DNA of 64,000 nucleotides from Fidelibacterota bacterium (GTDB lineage Bacteria; Fidelibacterota; Marinisomatia; Marinisomatales; TCS55): NCBI GenBank assembly GCA_018674655.1, contig JABGZQ010000066.1, positions 1 to 64,000 of the forward strand, read 5' to 3'. Shown piece by piece: positions 10,504 to 19,492 of this stretch (position 1 is its first letter; each line of letters starts with the position of its first letter). The notes under the pieces were generated by a model. It saw only the letters and a program-made list of their open reading frames with translations, ran no database searches and was not told where the DNA came from. The position numbers and the translations under genes were made by a program.

Positions 10504-11553
10504 ATGAAAAAGATTGATCAAATTAAACTGACTCAGTACTCACACGGCTCCGGTTGAGCCTGTAAGATCGGTCCAGAGGACCTTGCCCAGGTACTGGGTA
10601 ATCTTGAGACAATGACCAGTGAAAATGTAATCGTTGGATTTAATGGATCCGACGACGCGGCTGTGGTGCGTCTTAACGATGGTAAATTGATTGTGCAAAC
10701 AGTCGATTTTTTCACACCGATTGTCAATGACCCATATCAATTTGGTCAAATAGCCGCTGCCAATTCCTTATCCGATATTTATGCAATGGGAGCCATCCCA
10801 AAGTTTGCGCTCAATATTGTCGGGTTTCCAATTAAAGATTTGCCAAAAGAAGTCCTGATAGAAATTCTTCGCGGCGGAACGGATAAAGCCAAAGAGGCAG
10901 GTATCCCAATTGTTGGCGGCCATTCTATCGATGATATAGAACCGAAATATGGATTGGTTGTCACAGGAGAGATAGCTGAAAACAAATTGGTCAAAAACAA
11001 TGGTGCCCAAACGGGAGATGCATTGGTACTGACGAAACCACTGGGAACCGGTATTATTTCGACAGCGATAAAACGTGATTTGGTATCTGATGAAATAGTG
11101 AAAAATGCAGTAAAATGTATGGCCACCCTAAATGAAAAGGCATCAAAGTTAATGCATAGCTTTGATGTGCACGCTGCAACGGATGTCACTGGATTCGGAT
11201 TGTTAGGACATCTTTCCGAAATGTGCAAAGCAAGCAATGTTTCAGCTGAAATTAATTTCGATCAAATTATTTTTTTAGAGGGTGTCACAGGTTTAATCAA
11301 TGATGATATCTTCCCCGGCGGTAGCAAACGAAACCTTGATTTCGTATCCAAATTTGTTTCTTTTTCAAATACCTACACGCATGCACAAAAGATCATGGTT
11401 GCTGATGCACAAACTTCAGGCGGCTTGCTGGTGGCACTTCCTCAATCCCAAGTTGACGAATATGTAAAAAAATGCTCTGAACTAACAGATCTTCCTGCAA
11501 AACAAATCGGATCCTTTACCCCACTATCTGAAAATATTATTTCTGTTTTATAA
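10504..11553 (+). CDS. selD: Selenide, water dikinase containing selenocysteine (Sec18)
   Basis: SelD makes selenophosphate from selenide and ATP, the selenium donor for selenocysteine tRNA and selenouridine. The reading frame opens at ATG 10504 and gives LTQYSHGSG, then TGA at 10555-10557 (codon 18), then ACKIGPEDLAQVLG. The TGA falls exactly where other SelD proteins have the catalytic Cys/Sec, two residues before Cys20 and three before Lys21. Downstream, 'SLSDIYAMGAIPKFAL' and the GGHSIDD motif are intact. The full product is 349 residues. A caller that treats TGA as stop starts at Met37 (10612) and loses the active site. Selenocysteine decoding is inferred; no selA, selB or tRNA-Sec lies in the window. 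Confidence 0.93.
10555..10592 (+). promoter_or_regulatory. Putative bacterial SECIS hairpin after the selD UGA
   Basis: Just downstream of the UGA, CCTG (10559-10562) can pair with CAGG (10588-10591), and a perfect inner stem GGTCC (10570-10574)/GGACC (10578-10582) closes a three-base AGA loop. The loop starts 18 bases after the UGA, within the spacing known for bacterial SECIS elements that recruit SelB. The element lies inside the coding sequence, as expected for bacteria. Confidence 0.7.
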
Positions 11554-11562
11554 TCTTCGATT

Positions 11563-11584
11563 ATTATGTCATTCATGTCATAAT
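11563..11584. repeat. Near-perfect 22-base palindrome after selD
   Basis: ATTATG and CATAAT, then CAT and ATG, pair symmetrically around a TC centre with one T-T mismatch. It lies 9 bases after the selD stop and 10 bases before the Rrf2-type inverted repeat. It has no following T-run, so it is more likely an operator or a weak processing hairpin than an intrinsic terminator. Confidence 0.4.
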
Positions 11585-11593
11585 AGCAATTAT

Positions 11594-11614
11594 ATACGAT
11601 AATTATAGTCGTAT
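11594..11614. promoter_or_regulatory. Candidate Rrf2/IscR-type operator upstream of the SUF operon
   Basis: The inverted repeat ATACGA-N9-TCGTAT, with an AT-rich centre, sits 55 bases before the rrf2 start. IscR/SufR-like regulators bind long AT-flanked dyads and repress their own SUF/ISC operons. A TATGAT -10-like hexamer is at 11635-11640, so the dyad would sit near the -35 region. Autoregulation is inferred. Confidence 0.45.
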
Positions 11615-11669
11615 TTATTTATTGGAATGCATTTTATGATAATGGTAAATTTATAGGCTGGAGTTAATC

Positions 11670-12068
11670 ATGTTAAAACTTACACGCAAAGTCGAATATG
11701 CTTTAATTGCCGTACGGCATATGCAAGCCATGGAATCTGGAAAATTAACCAGTGCCAAAGAAATCGCTCTATCCCATGGTCTTCCACAACAATTATTAGC
11801 CAAAACGCTTCAGAAAATGGCGAAAGAAAATATTATAGAAGCTGTTCAAGGGCCGTCCGGCGGATATCGTATTTCGTCCAATTCAGATAAAATATCTTTA
11901 AAAGATTTTTTTGAAAAACTGGAGGGACCGTTGGGAATGATGGATTGTTATTTCGATTCAGAATGCATCCAATTGGGGGCATGCAATATCCGTACCCCTA
12001 TACAGCGAATAAACGATAATATGAGAAATATGTTTTCAAAAATGACATTACGAGAGGCAACCCAATAA
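11670..12068 (+). CDS. Rrf2-family Fe-S-sensing regulator (IscR/SufR-like)
   Basis: This 132-residue winged-helix regulator has its helix-turn-helix in the first 65 residues ('SAKEIALSHGLPQQLLAKTLQ'). It carries three cysteines at 93, 99 and 105 (C-x5-C-x5-C), the same spacing as the [2Fe-2S] ligands of IscR. It most likely senses Fe-S status and controls the SUF genes that follow. Its TAA stop overlaps the ATG of the next gene (TAATG), so translation is coupled. A dyad just upstream suggests autoregulation. Confidence 0.88.
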   Translation: MLKLTRKVEYALIAVRHMQAMESGKLTSAKEIALSHGLPQQLLAKTLQKMAKENIIEAVQGPSGGYRISSNSDKISLKDFFEKLEGPLGMMDCYFDSECIQLGACNIRTPIQRINDNMRNMFSKMTLREATQ

Positions 12069-12442
12069 TGAAACAAGTACAAAAAGAACAAATTATCGAA
12101 ATATTAAAACAATGTTACGATCCAGAATTGCCGGTGGATCTATGGAACCTCGGATTAATATATGATATTCAAATTCAAGAATCATATGATGAAAATAAAT
12201 CTGATGTGAATATTACCATGTCTCTCACAACGCCGGGGTGTTCCATGGGACAACACATGGCTCAGGATATTAAAACGAAAGTGGAATCCAGGGATGACGT
12301 AAACCAAGCTTTTGTGGAAGTCACCTTTGATCCGCCCTGGAACCCAACAATGATTTCTGAAGAAGCAAGAGAAAAACTGGGCGTGGGTGTATCTGACCCT
12401 CAAGAAAGACAAGAATCCAACGTTAATACAGAGTGGGAATAA
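12068..12442 (+). CDS. MIP18/DUF59-family Fe-S assembly protein
   Basis: This 124-residue single-domain protein of the MIP18 (DUF59) family has the hallmark 'YDPELPVDLWNLGLIYDI' near residues 17-34 and the conserved TPGCSMG with Cys at about residue 58. DPPWNP follows near residue 90. Such proteins help mature or transfer Fe-S clusters. It is coupled by TAATG overlaps to the regulator before it and to sufA after it. It is distinct from SufT, encoded 4.6 kb downstream, which carries the same domain at its C-terminus. Confidence 0.88.
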   Translation: MKQVQKEQIIEILKQCYDPELPVDLWNLGLIYDIQIQESYDENKSDVNITMSLTTPGCSMGQHMAQDIKTKVESRDDVNQAFVEVTFDPPWNPTMISEEAREKLGVGVSDPQERQESNVNTEWE

Positions 12443-12798
12443 TGGAAACAAACACACAAGAAATCTTTGACGCAGGCATTTCCGTAACAAAAAAAGCGGT
12501 ACAACGATTGTCTGCCGTTATGGAAGCAGAGGGCAAAAAAGGATTCGGACTGCGAATGGAAGTCACCAGTGGTGGATGTTCAGGAATGAATTACAATATG
12601 TCATTTGAAAAAGAACAAAAGGAATTTGATAAAGTGTTTGAGAGTAATGGAATGAAAGTATTTTGTGATCTAAAAAGCTATTTATATCTCAAAGGAATTG
12701 AAGTGGATTTTTCCAATGATATTCTCAATGGTGGATTCAGAATTAACAATCCAAATGCAGAACGGACCTGTGGCTGCGGCACCAGCTTTTCTATGTAA
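12442..12798 (+). CDS. sufA: HesB/IscA-family A-type Fe-S carrier
   Basis: This 118-residue A-type carrier receives Fe-S clusters from SufBCD and passes them to apo-proteins. The three conserved cysteines are present: SGGCSGM near residue 48 and CGCG near the C-terminus (residues 110-113). I chose ATG 12442, which overlaps the stop of the previous gene (TAATG). A GTG three codons upstream, at 12433, is possible but unnecessary. Confidence 0.9.
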   Translation: METNTQEIFDAGISVTKKAVQRLSAVMEAEGKKGFGLRMEVTSGGCSGMNYNMSFEKEQKEFDKVFESNGMKVFCDLKSYLYLKGIEVDFSNDILNGGFRINNPNAERTCGCGTSFSM

Positions 12799-12802
12799 CC
12801 CG

Positions 12803-14251
12803 ATGGCAAAAAGTAATCAAGTTATCGATTCGGCAATCAGCCGAGAATATGAATACGGATTTGTAACCGATATAGATCAAGAAATCATCCCACCCGGATT
12901 AAACGAAGGTGTTATCCGTTTAATTTCTTCTAAAAAAAATGAACCGGATTGGTTACTCGATTGGCGGTTGAAAGCTTATGGCCAATGGTTAAAAATGGAA
13001 GAACCCAATTGGGCTAAACTCCAGTATTCTAAAATTGATTTTCAGGCAATTTCATATTATTCTGCACCCAAAGAGAAAGAGAAACTCAAAAGTTTAGACG
13101 AAGTGGATCCTGAATTATTAGACACATATACCAAACTGGGAATTCCACTGGAAGAACAAAAAATGCTAGCCAATGTAGCAGTAGATGCGGTATTTGATAG
13201 TGTTTCTGTTACAACAACTTTCAAGGAAGAATTAAGTAAAGTGGGTGTGATTTTCTGTTCTTTTTCTGAAGCAGTCAATAACTATCCAGAACTGATACGA
13301 AAGTATTTAGGCCGTGTTGTTCCTGTGACGGATAATTATTTTGCCGCACTTAATGCAGCCGTTTTTAGCGACGGTAGTTTTGTATATATACCAAAAGGGG
13401 TTCGTTGCCCTATGGAACTCTCAACATATTTTCGAATTAACGCTGCCAATACCGGTCAGTTTGAACGTACCTTAATCATTGCCGATGAAGATAGTCATGT
13501 TAGCTATTTAGAAGGATGTACTGCGCCCATGCGAGATGAAAACCAACTCCACGCTGCTGTGGTGGAATTGGTTGCACATAAAAATGCGGAAATAAAATAT
13601 TCTACCGTTCAAAATTGGTATCCAGGAGATCCAAAAACAGGCAAAGGTGGTATTTATAATTTTGTAACCAAGCGTGGGTCTTGTTTGGAAGAAAATTCTA
13701 AAATTTCCTGGACGCAAGTTGAAACGGGATCAGCGTTAACCTGGAAATATCCCAGTTGTATATTAAAAGGAGATAATTCTGTGGGGGAATTTTATTCCGT
13801 CGCCTTATCCAATAATTTTCAACAGGCGGATACGGGTACTAAAATGATCCATATTGGCAAAAATACCCGGAGCACTATTATTTCAAAAGGCATATCAGCA
13901 GGCAAAGGTCAAAACACCTATCGCGGCGGTGTCAAAATCATGAAAGATGCTACCAACGCCCGTAACTATTCCCAATGTGATTCCATATTAATTGGAGATG
14001 AATGCGGTGCCCATACATTCCCATATATAGATGTCCGTAATCCTACCGCACAAATGGAGCATGAAGCATCCACATCCCGGATTGGAGAAGATCAACTTTT
14101 CTATTGTAATCAGCGGGGTATTTCTACTGAAGATGCCGTGTCCATGATCGTTAATGGCTTCTGTAAAACAGTCTTTAACGAACTGCCAATGGAGTTTGCC
14201 GTAGAAGCGCAAAAACTCATGGAAGTAAGTTTGGAAGGTGCAGTTGGTTGA
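12803..14251 (+). CDS. sufB: Fe-S cluster scaffold complex subunit SufB
   Basis: This 482-residue SufB is the cluster-building scaffold of the SufBC2D complex. The open frame runs back to 12698 inside sufA, but ATG 12803, five bases after the sufA stop, gives the normal SufB N-terminus ([20 protein letters not shown]). Conserved SufB landmarks include '[19 protein letters not shown]' and the C-terminal 'FYCNQRGIS' region, with the Cys that accepts sulfur on or near the beta-helix. sufC follows after 35 bases. Confidence 0.95.
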   Translation: MAKSNQVIDSAISREYEYGFVTDIDQEIIPPGLNEGVIRLISSKKNEPDWLLDWRLKAYGQWLKMEEPNWAKLQYSKIDFQAISYYSAPKEKEKLKSLDEVDPELLDTYTKLGIPLEEQKMLANVAVDAVFDSVSVTTTFKEELSKVGVIFCSFSEAVNNYPELIRKYLGRVVPVTDNYFAALNAAVFSDGSFVYIPKGVRCPMELSTYFRINAANTGQFERTLIIADEDSHVSYLEGCTAPMRDENQLHAAVVELVAHKNAEIKYSTVQNWYPGDPKTGKGGIYNFVTKRGSCLEENSKISWTQVETGSALTWKYPSCILKGDNSVGEFYSVALSNNFQQADTGTKMIHIGKNTRSTIISKGISAGKGQNTYRGGVKIMKDATNARNYSQCDSILIGDECGAHTFPYIDVRNPTAQMEHEASTSRIGEDQLFYCNQRGISTEDAVSMIVNGFCKTVFNELPMEFAVEAQKLMEVSLEGAVG

Positions 14252-14286
14252 TTCTCATTCACATAAATAATAAATAAAATATATAA

Positions 14287-15027
14287 ATGTTAAACATACA
14301 AAATTTGCACGCTGGCATTAACGGCAAAAAAATCTTAAAGGGCATAAACCTGTCGGTAAACCCTGGTGAACTCCATGCTATTATGGGACGAAATGGGTCC
14401 GGGAAAAGTACATTGGCCAATATAATAACCGGCCGGGATTCTTATGAAGTCATGGAAGGATCGGTGTCGTTTAATGGTATAAACCTTCTGGATATGTCAC
14501 CTGAAGAACGTGCCTTATCAGGCATCTTTATGTCCTTTCAATACCCTGTGGTCATTCCGGGTGTAAATAATACTTATTTTTTGCGCGCAGCTTTAAATGC
14601 CAAACTAAAACACAACAATTTAAATGAATTGAATGCGGTGGATTTTATGCGCCTTATTCGAGAAAAATTAAAATTGGTGAAAATGGATGAAAAATATTTA
14701 TCTCGTGCAGTAAACGATGGTTTTTCAGGCGGTGAAAAAAAACGAAATGAGATCCTACAAATGCTCACGCTCGAGCCCACATTCTCAATTCTAGATGAAA
14801 CAGATTCAGGGTTGGATATTGATGCGTTAAAAATTGTGGCTGACGGTGTAAATAATTTTCGGACCAATAAACGATCATTCTTAGCCATCACCCATTACCA
14901 AAGACTTCTAGAATACATGAAACCAGATTTTATTCATGTACTAATTGATGGCCAAATCGTCAAATCTGGCGATAAATCCTTAGCCCTTGAATTAGAAGAA
15001 AAAGGTTATTCCTGGTTGGAAAAATGA
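14287..15027 (+). CDS. sufC: Fe-S assembly ATPase SufC
   Basis: This 246-residue ABC-type ATPase of the SufBCD complex has Walker A GRNGSGKST at about 35-43, a SufC-type signature FSGGEKKRNE near 147-156, and Walker B SILDETDSGLD near 165-175. It has no membrane segments, as expected. The stop overlaps the sufD start by 4 bases (ATGA), so the two are translationally coupled. Confidence 0.95.
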   Translation: MLNIQNLHAGINGKKILKGINLSVNPGELHAIMGRNGSGKSTLANIITGRDSYEVMEGSVSFNGINLLDMSPEERALSGIFMSFQYPVVIPGVNNTYFLRAALNAKLKHNNLNELNAVDFMRLIREKLKLVKMDEKYLSRAVNDGFSGGEKKRNEILQMLTLEPTFSILDETDSGLDIDALKIVADGVNNFRTNKRSFLAITHYQRLLEYMKPDFIHVLIDGQIVKSGDKSLALELEEKGYSWLEK

Positions 15028-16298
15028 ATTATTTAAACCAACAGTTCAATTCCCTCCTAAACTATTGGCCGGATGAAGATAAAAATATTCGGTCACTCAG
15101 ATCGAATGCGTTCAATCAATTTAATGAATCGGGATTCCCAACTAAAAAATGGGAAGAATGGCAGTTTACTAATTTTTCCAAATTTAAAAATAATCAATTT
15201 AGACTTTCATCGGCTGATGACCTTCCTTCTATTCCAAAATCAATTCCGGGGTTAATTCCAAACTTGGATTTTATCTTTATAATTAATGGACATTACCAAT
15301 CACAATTATCATCATCACCCTCCGGCGTAAGGGTCTCTACCCACCTAGAAGATTATAATACTGATCAAAATATTTACACTTTGGAATCAAAACAAAATCC
15401 ATTTCAGTCGCTCAATGTTGCCATGATGAATTCAGGCGTGTCCATTCATATTGATCCGAATCAAATTATTGAAAAGCCAATACAAGTTATTTATTTAATG
15501 ACTGAATTATCTGAGCCATTAATGAATCATCCCCGATTCCACTATCATTTAGGAGAAAATTCTCAAGCGACAATTATAGAACATTATATCGGAATATCTG
15601 ATCAGCCTTATTTTGTGAATTCTGTAAGCCATGCCACCATAGGTGTCAACGCTTCGTTCAATCATATTCGCATTCAGGAAGAAACAAAATCTGCCAATCA
15701 TATTGCATCGACCCACTATCAATTGGACACCGATGCCCGATTGAAATCAACCCATTTTTCTATGGGCGCTGAACTATTTCGCCATGATATTAAACTATCG
15801 TTTAATGGGAATGGTGGCGAAGCCATGCTTAATGGTTTATGTTTGACAGAAAACCAACAACATCATGACCAAAATGTAACAGTGGATCATCAAAACGATT
15901 CTTGTCATAGTCACCAACTTTTTAAATATATTTTAGGTGATAAATCTTCCGGTGTATTTAATGGAAAAGTGATTGTTCGGGGAAAAACGAAACTAACCGA
16001 TGCTGATCAATCCAACAAAAATTTATTATTAAGCCCTGCCGCGCTCATGAATGCCAACCCACAGCTGGAAATATATTCAGAAGATGTGAAATGTTCTCAT
16101 GGTTCCACCACTGGCCAAATTGACCCGGAGGCACTTTTTTATATGCGCTCCCGAGGACTAAGTCAACAAAAAGCCACTGAATTAATTATTGGTGGTTTTG
16201 CAAAAGAAATTCTTGAACCGATACTGGATGAAAATATATCCAAAACCATGAATCAAAAAATTCATCAATGGTTAATGGGGGTACAAAAAGATGGGTGA
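15024..16298 (+). CDS. sufD: Fe-S cluster assembly protein SufD
   Basis: This 424-residue SufD is the partner of SufB in the scaffold. The N-terminal helical region ('PTKKWEEWQFTNFSKF') and the C-terminal beta-helix with 'SEDVKCSHGSTTGQIDPEALFYMRSRG' are characteristic; that C-terminal segment carries the conserved Cys and His. The sequence is more divergent than SufB, as usual. It overlaps sufC by 4 bases and sufE by 8. Confidence 0.93.
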   Translation: MNYLNQQFNSLLNYWPDEDKNIRSLRSNAFNQFNESGFPTKKWEEWQFTNFSKFKNNQFRLSSADDLPSIPKSIPGLIPNLDFIFIINGHYQSQLSSSPSGVRVSTHLEDYNTDQNIYTLESKQNPFQSLNVAMMNSGVSIHIDPNQIIEKPIQVIYLMTELSEPLMNHPRFHYHLGENSQATIIEHYIGISDQPYFVNSVSHATIGVNASFNHIRIQEETKSANHIASTHYQLDTDARLKSTHFSMGAELFRHDIKLSFNGNGGEAMLNGLCLTENQQHHDQNVTVDHQNDSCHSHQLFKYILGDKSSGVFNGKVIVRGKTKLTDADQSNKNLLLSPAALMNANPQLEIYSEDVKCSHGSTTGQIDPEALFYMRSRGLSQQKATELIIGGFAKEILEPILDENISKTMNQKIHQWLMGVQKDG

Positions 16299-16701
16299 AA
16301 TAATGGATAAGCTCCATGCGATTGGAGAAGATTTTTCGTTATTTAACGATCCACGGGATAAATATGTTTATTTGGTCGATTTGGCCAAAGAATCTACAGG
16401 CTTAAAACCGGAAGAACGTATCGATCGCAATAAAATCAGTGGGTGCACATCACAAGCCTGGGTTGTTAAAGAAAAATTGGGTGACCAATATTCATTTCGT
16501 ACTGATTCTGATGCCATGATTGTAAAAGGATTATTGTTTCTCATTGAAACTGTATTTAACGGCCATTCTAAAGAGGAAATTTTAACGATTAATGGCAATC
16601 AATTTTTAACATCAGTTGGGTTGGATACAGCCATTAGCAGTCAACGGACCAATGGATTTGCCAGTGCTATTCAAAAAATTCAAGCAGAACTAATAGATTA
16701 A
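16291..16701 (+). CDS. sufE: Sulfur acceptor SufE
   Basis: This 136-residue SufE takes persulfide sulfur from SufS and hands it to SufB. The active Cys is C52 in SGCTSQAW, the family hallmark. ATG 16291 overlaps the sufD stop by 8 bases. An internal ATG at 16303 is an alternative and would drop four residues. Confidence 0.92.
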   Translation: MGEIMDKLHAIGEDFSLFNDPRDKYVYLVDLAKESTGLKPEERIDRNKISGCTSQAWVVKEKLGDQYSFRTDSDAMIVKGLLFLIETVFNGHSKEEILTINGNQFLTSVGLDTAISSQRTNGFASAIQKIQAELID

Positions 16702-16703
16702 TT

Positions 16704-17258
16704 ATGTACAAAGATATTGACGAAAAAGTAATTATCGATAGGGATTGTGAAGCAACATTAATTCCTTTTGGAAATAAGATCACGCTTAAAAAAGGTGAAG
16801 AAGGTCATATCACCCAAGCGTTGGGTGGAAGTTATACTGTTATGATTCGGGGAAACCTCGTTCGAATTGAAGGTAAAGATGCGGATGTTATTGGGAAAAC
16901 GCCAGAAGTCGAACCTTGGATGAAAGAGATAAAACCAGATGGACGCGTCAATGAACAATCCGTTTGGGACGCGATGAAAACCTGTTATGATCCAGAAATC
17001 CCAGTTAATGTGGTTGATCTTGGTCTTATTTATTCTTGTGATATTTCTGACGAAGAAAGTGGTGGCTCCTTTGTAGATATAAAAATGACTTTGACAGCAC
17101 CAGGATGTGGCATGGGTGATATGATTGCCTCTGAAGTCAAACAAAAGGTTGCTGGTGTTCCTGGGACTTCGGATGTCCGAGTAGAGTTGGTCTGGGATCC
17201 GCCATGGGATCGAGATATGATTACTGAATCAGCCAGACTGCAATTGGGTATGCTTTAA
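16704..17258 (+). CDS. sufT: Fe-S maturation protein SufT
   Basis: This 184-residue protein has two parts. The N-terminal domain contains the SufT hallmark HITQALGGSYTV near residues 33-44. The C-terminal MIP18/DUF59 domain has 'YDPEIPVNVVDLGLIY' and TAPGCGMG. SufT is an accessory factor for Fe-S protein maturation. The stop overlaps the sufS start (TAATG). The operon therefore encodes two MIP18-domain proteins. Confidence 0.92.
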   Translation: MYKDIDEKVIIDRDCEATLIPFGNKITLKKGEEGHITQALGGSYTVMIRGNLVRIEGKDADVIGKTPEVEPWMKEIKPDGRVNEQSVWDAMKTCYDPEIPVNVVDLGLIYSCDISDEESGGSFVDIKMTLTAPGCGMGDMIASEVKQKVAGVPGTSDVRVELVWDPPWDRDMITESARLQLGML

Positions 17259-18469
17259 TGCTGGATGTTCAATCCATCCGTAAGAATTTTCCGATTTTTA
17301 ACCGAGGTAAAAACCCATTTGTCTATCTGGACTCGGCCTCTACCTCTCAAAAGCCTCAATCAGTAATTGATGCGGTTTCTACATATTATAATTCCTATGC
17401 AGCCAATATTCATCGTGCCTTGTATACCATTGGCGAAAAAGCCACAGATAAATATGAAGGTGTACGAAAAAAAGTGAAAATTTTTCTAAATGTTCCAGAT
17501 ACCCACACAGTCATTTTTACCGGAAGCACGACGGAGTCCTTAAACCTAATTGCTTATGCATGGGGACAAAAAAATCTAAACGCTGACAGTGAAATTTTAC
17601 TCTCAGAAATGGAACATCACAGTAACATAGTTCCATGGCAATTGGTCGCTGAAAAAACACAATCCTCATTACAATTTATCCCCCTTACAGATGATGGTAC
17701 CCTTGATCTTGAACCAAACGATTCCCTCTATTCTAAACGGACAAAACTGATATCGGTGTGCCACCAGTCCAACGTTTTCGGTACCGTGAATCCCATAGAT
17801 TCAGTCATCGCCACAGCCAAAGAATGGGGCGCAATTTCGGTGATTGATGGCGCCCAAGCCGTACCCCATATGAAAGTTGATATTGCCAAACTGGACTGCG
17901 ATTTTTATGCTTTTTCAGGCCATAAAATGCTTGGGCCCACGGGTGTGGGTGTTTTAATTGGTCGAACAGATCTATTAGAAGAAATGGATCCTTTTATGGG
18001 TGGTGGAGAAATGATCGACAAGGTGACTTTAGAAAAATCCACATGGAATAAAGTCCCATGGAAATTTGAAGCGGGAACGCCTAATATTGCCCAGGTAATA
18101 GGCCTCGGTGCCGCCTTAGATTATATACAGTCAGTAGGGATAGATAAGATACATAACCATGATGTAGATTTGTTGAATTATGGATTGGATATTTTATCTC
18201 AAAATAAAGACATTACTCTTTTTGGAAATACCCAAAATAGAGGCGCTGTTATTCCCTTTAACGTAAAGAATATTCACCCCCACGATTTAGCAAAATTTTT
18301 GGATACAGACGGCATTTGTATTCGGGCAGGCCACCATTGCGCCCAACCCATAATGAATCACCTAGGTGTAACGGCAACAGCGCGTGTCAGTTTTTATCTA
18401 TATAATACAAAAAGTGATATTGATGTGTTGGCCGAAAGTATTGAAAAAACCGCCCGCATTTTCGCCTGA
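17258..18469 (+). CDS. sufS: Cysteine desulfurase SufS
   Basis: This 403-residue PLP enzyme removes sulfur from cysteine to feed SufE. The PLP lysine motif SGHKMLGPTGVGVL lies near residues 222-235. The active-site cysteine is in RAGHHCAQP near residue 360, the group II (SufS) arrangement without the long IscS loop. The full set of SUF enzymes is thus complete in this one operon. Confidence 0.95.
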   Translation: MLDVQSIRKNFPIFNRGKNPFVYLDSASTSQKPQSVIDAVSTYYNSYAANIHRALYTIGEKATDKYEGVRKKVKIFLNVPDTHTVIFTGSTTESLNLIAYAWGQKNLNADSEILLSEMEHHSNIVPWQLVAEKTQSSLQFIPLTDDGTLDLEPNDSLYSKRTKLISVCHQSNVFGTVNPIDSVIATAKEWGAISVIDGAQAVPHMKVDIAKLDCDFYAFSGHKMLGPTGVGVLIGRTDLLEEMDPFMGGGEMIDKVTLEKSTWNKVPWKFEAGTPNIAQVIGLGAALDYIQSVGIDKIHNHDVDLLNYGLDILSQNKDITLFGNTQNRGAVIPFNVKNIHPHDLAKFLDTDGICIRAGHHCAQPIMNHLGVTATARVSFYLYNTKSDIDVLAESIEKTARIFA

Positions 18470-18520
18470 TTTTTGCTTACTTTTCACCCGACGACAGAAA
18501 GTTTATAAAGGAGTTTGACC

Positions 18521-18784
18521 ATGAGTGAAAATGGAAATGAATCAAAAAAGTACAAATATCTCGTCACCATGCGTTGGTATGTGGAGACTGATGAAGCCCT
18601 GGTGGCCGGTGCAGCGGAAACAGACGAAAAACTATTAGATCTGGTTCGCCATCGGAAAGATGGCGCCAAAAGCTGCAGTACCTGCCCAACGAGAAACCAT
18701 GAAGGCTATGGCATTCTGGACTACCATCATTTTATGGGTGATAAAAAACCGGTATATATGTCAACAGAGCAAATCAAAGATTAA
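18521..18784 (+). CDS. Small conserved-looking protein in the SUF operon, function unknown
   Basis: This 87-residue soluble protein has a strong AAGGAG site 8 bases before ATG 18521. It contains a CSTC pair (CxxC) near residue 50, followed by several His residues (NHEGYGILDYHHF), a possible metal or Fe-S site. It starts 51 bases after sufS and abuts the next gene, so it is in the SUF operon. I do not recognise a family. Confidence 0.7.
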   Translation: MSENGNESKKYKYLVTMRWYVETDEALVAGAAETDEKLLDLVRHRKDGAKSCSTCPTRNHEGYGILDYHHFMGDKKPVYMSTEQIKD

Positions 18785-19033
18785 ATGGAAACCATTTTTC
18801 TAAATGATTTTTTGGATGGCGGCATTTTGAAGGAAAAAGTATTTCGGGAAAAAGTAGCTACCATAGATTGGTCCCAATATGCCGATAAGCGGGTGCTTAT
18901 TAAAGGATGTTCAGAAGTGCCAATCCCTACCTGGGCTTTTTTAATTTTGACAGCACAATTGGCGCAATACGTTGAACGGATTTATTTCGGGGAACTCCGT
19001 TCTGCGGTTAAAATATTTACACGAAGTAAATGA
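18785..19033 (+). CDS. DUF2480-like protein, half-length
   Basis: The 82 residues resemble DUF2480, a Bacteroidota family often found beside SUF genes. 'FREKVATIDWSQYADKRVLIKGCSEVPIPTWAF' is close to the repeated core of that family. From memory the family is about twice this length and carries two copies of the core; this protein has one. The match is from recall of the family, not a search. It starts directly after the stop of the upstream gene. Confidence 0.6.
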   Translation: METIFLNDFLDGGILKEKVFREKVATIDWSQYADKRVLIKGCSEVPIPTWAFLILTAQLAQYVERIYFGELRSAVKIFTRSK

Positions 19034-19066
19034 CATATGCATAAAATTATGGAGAATATATAAAAT

Positions 19067-19492
19067 ATGAGCGAACGGGTTAGTTGGGAAGAATATTTTA
19101 TGAACATTGCCCGTGAGGTGGCCACCCGATCGACCTGCGATCGAAAACATGTGGGTGCCGTTATCGTTCGGGGAAAAACAATTTTAGCTACAGGTTATAA
19201 TGGTTCTATCCGTGGATTGGCCCATTGTGATGAAGCGGGACATGAAATGGAAAATACCCATTGCATTCGCACCATCCATGCAGAAGCCAATGCCATTGTT
19301 CAATCGGCCCGCCATGGTGTTCGTTTGGAAGATAGCGAAATTTTCATCACTGCTTCCCCCTGCTATGACTGCTTTAAACTGATTGCTAACGCCGGCATCA
19401 ATAAAATATATTTTGGTGAATTCTATCGGGAGCAAAGAATATTAGACCATGCTAAGGAATTAAATATTCAACTAATTGATCTTTCTATCTAG
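19067..19492 (+). CDS. dCMP deaminase (cytidine/deoxycytidylate deaminase family)
   Basis: This 141-residue zinc enzyme most likely converts dCMP to dUMP for dTMP synthesis, which would supply the ThyX encoded at 56 kb. The catalytic HAEAN motif is near residue 71 and the zinc motif PCYDC near residue 103. 'GYNGSIRGLAHC' is typical of dCMP deaminase/ComEB rather than cytidine deaminase. It is the last gene of the SUF-led run and its 3' end overlaps the convergent membrane-protein gene by 21 bases. Confidence 0.9.
   Translation: MSERVSWEEYFMNIAREVATRSTCDRKHVGAVIVRGKTILATGYNGSIRGLAHCDEAGHEMENTHCIRTIHAEANAIVQSARHGVRLEDSEIFITASPCYDCFKLIANAGINKIYFGEFYREQRILDHAKELNIQLIDLSI

Noticed and set aside
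10612-11553. SelD starting at Met37 as a complete Cys-free protein
   Set aside because: The frame continues upstream through a TGA with the exact SelD active-site sequence on both sides, so the gene starts at 10504.
12698-12802. Long sufB frame starting inside sufA
   Set aside because: The extra residues are unrelated to SufB; ATG 12803 just after the sufA stop gives the normal N-terminus.
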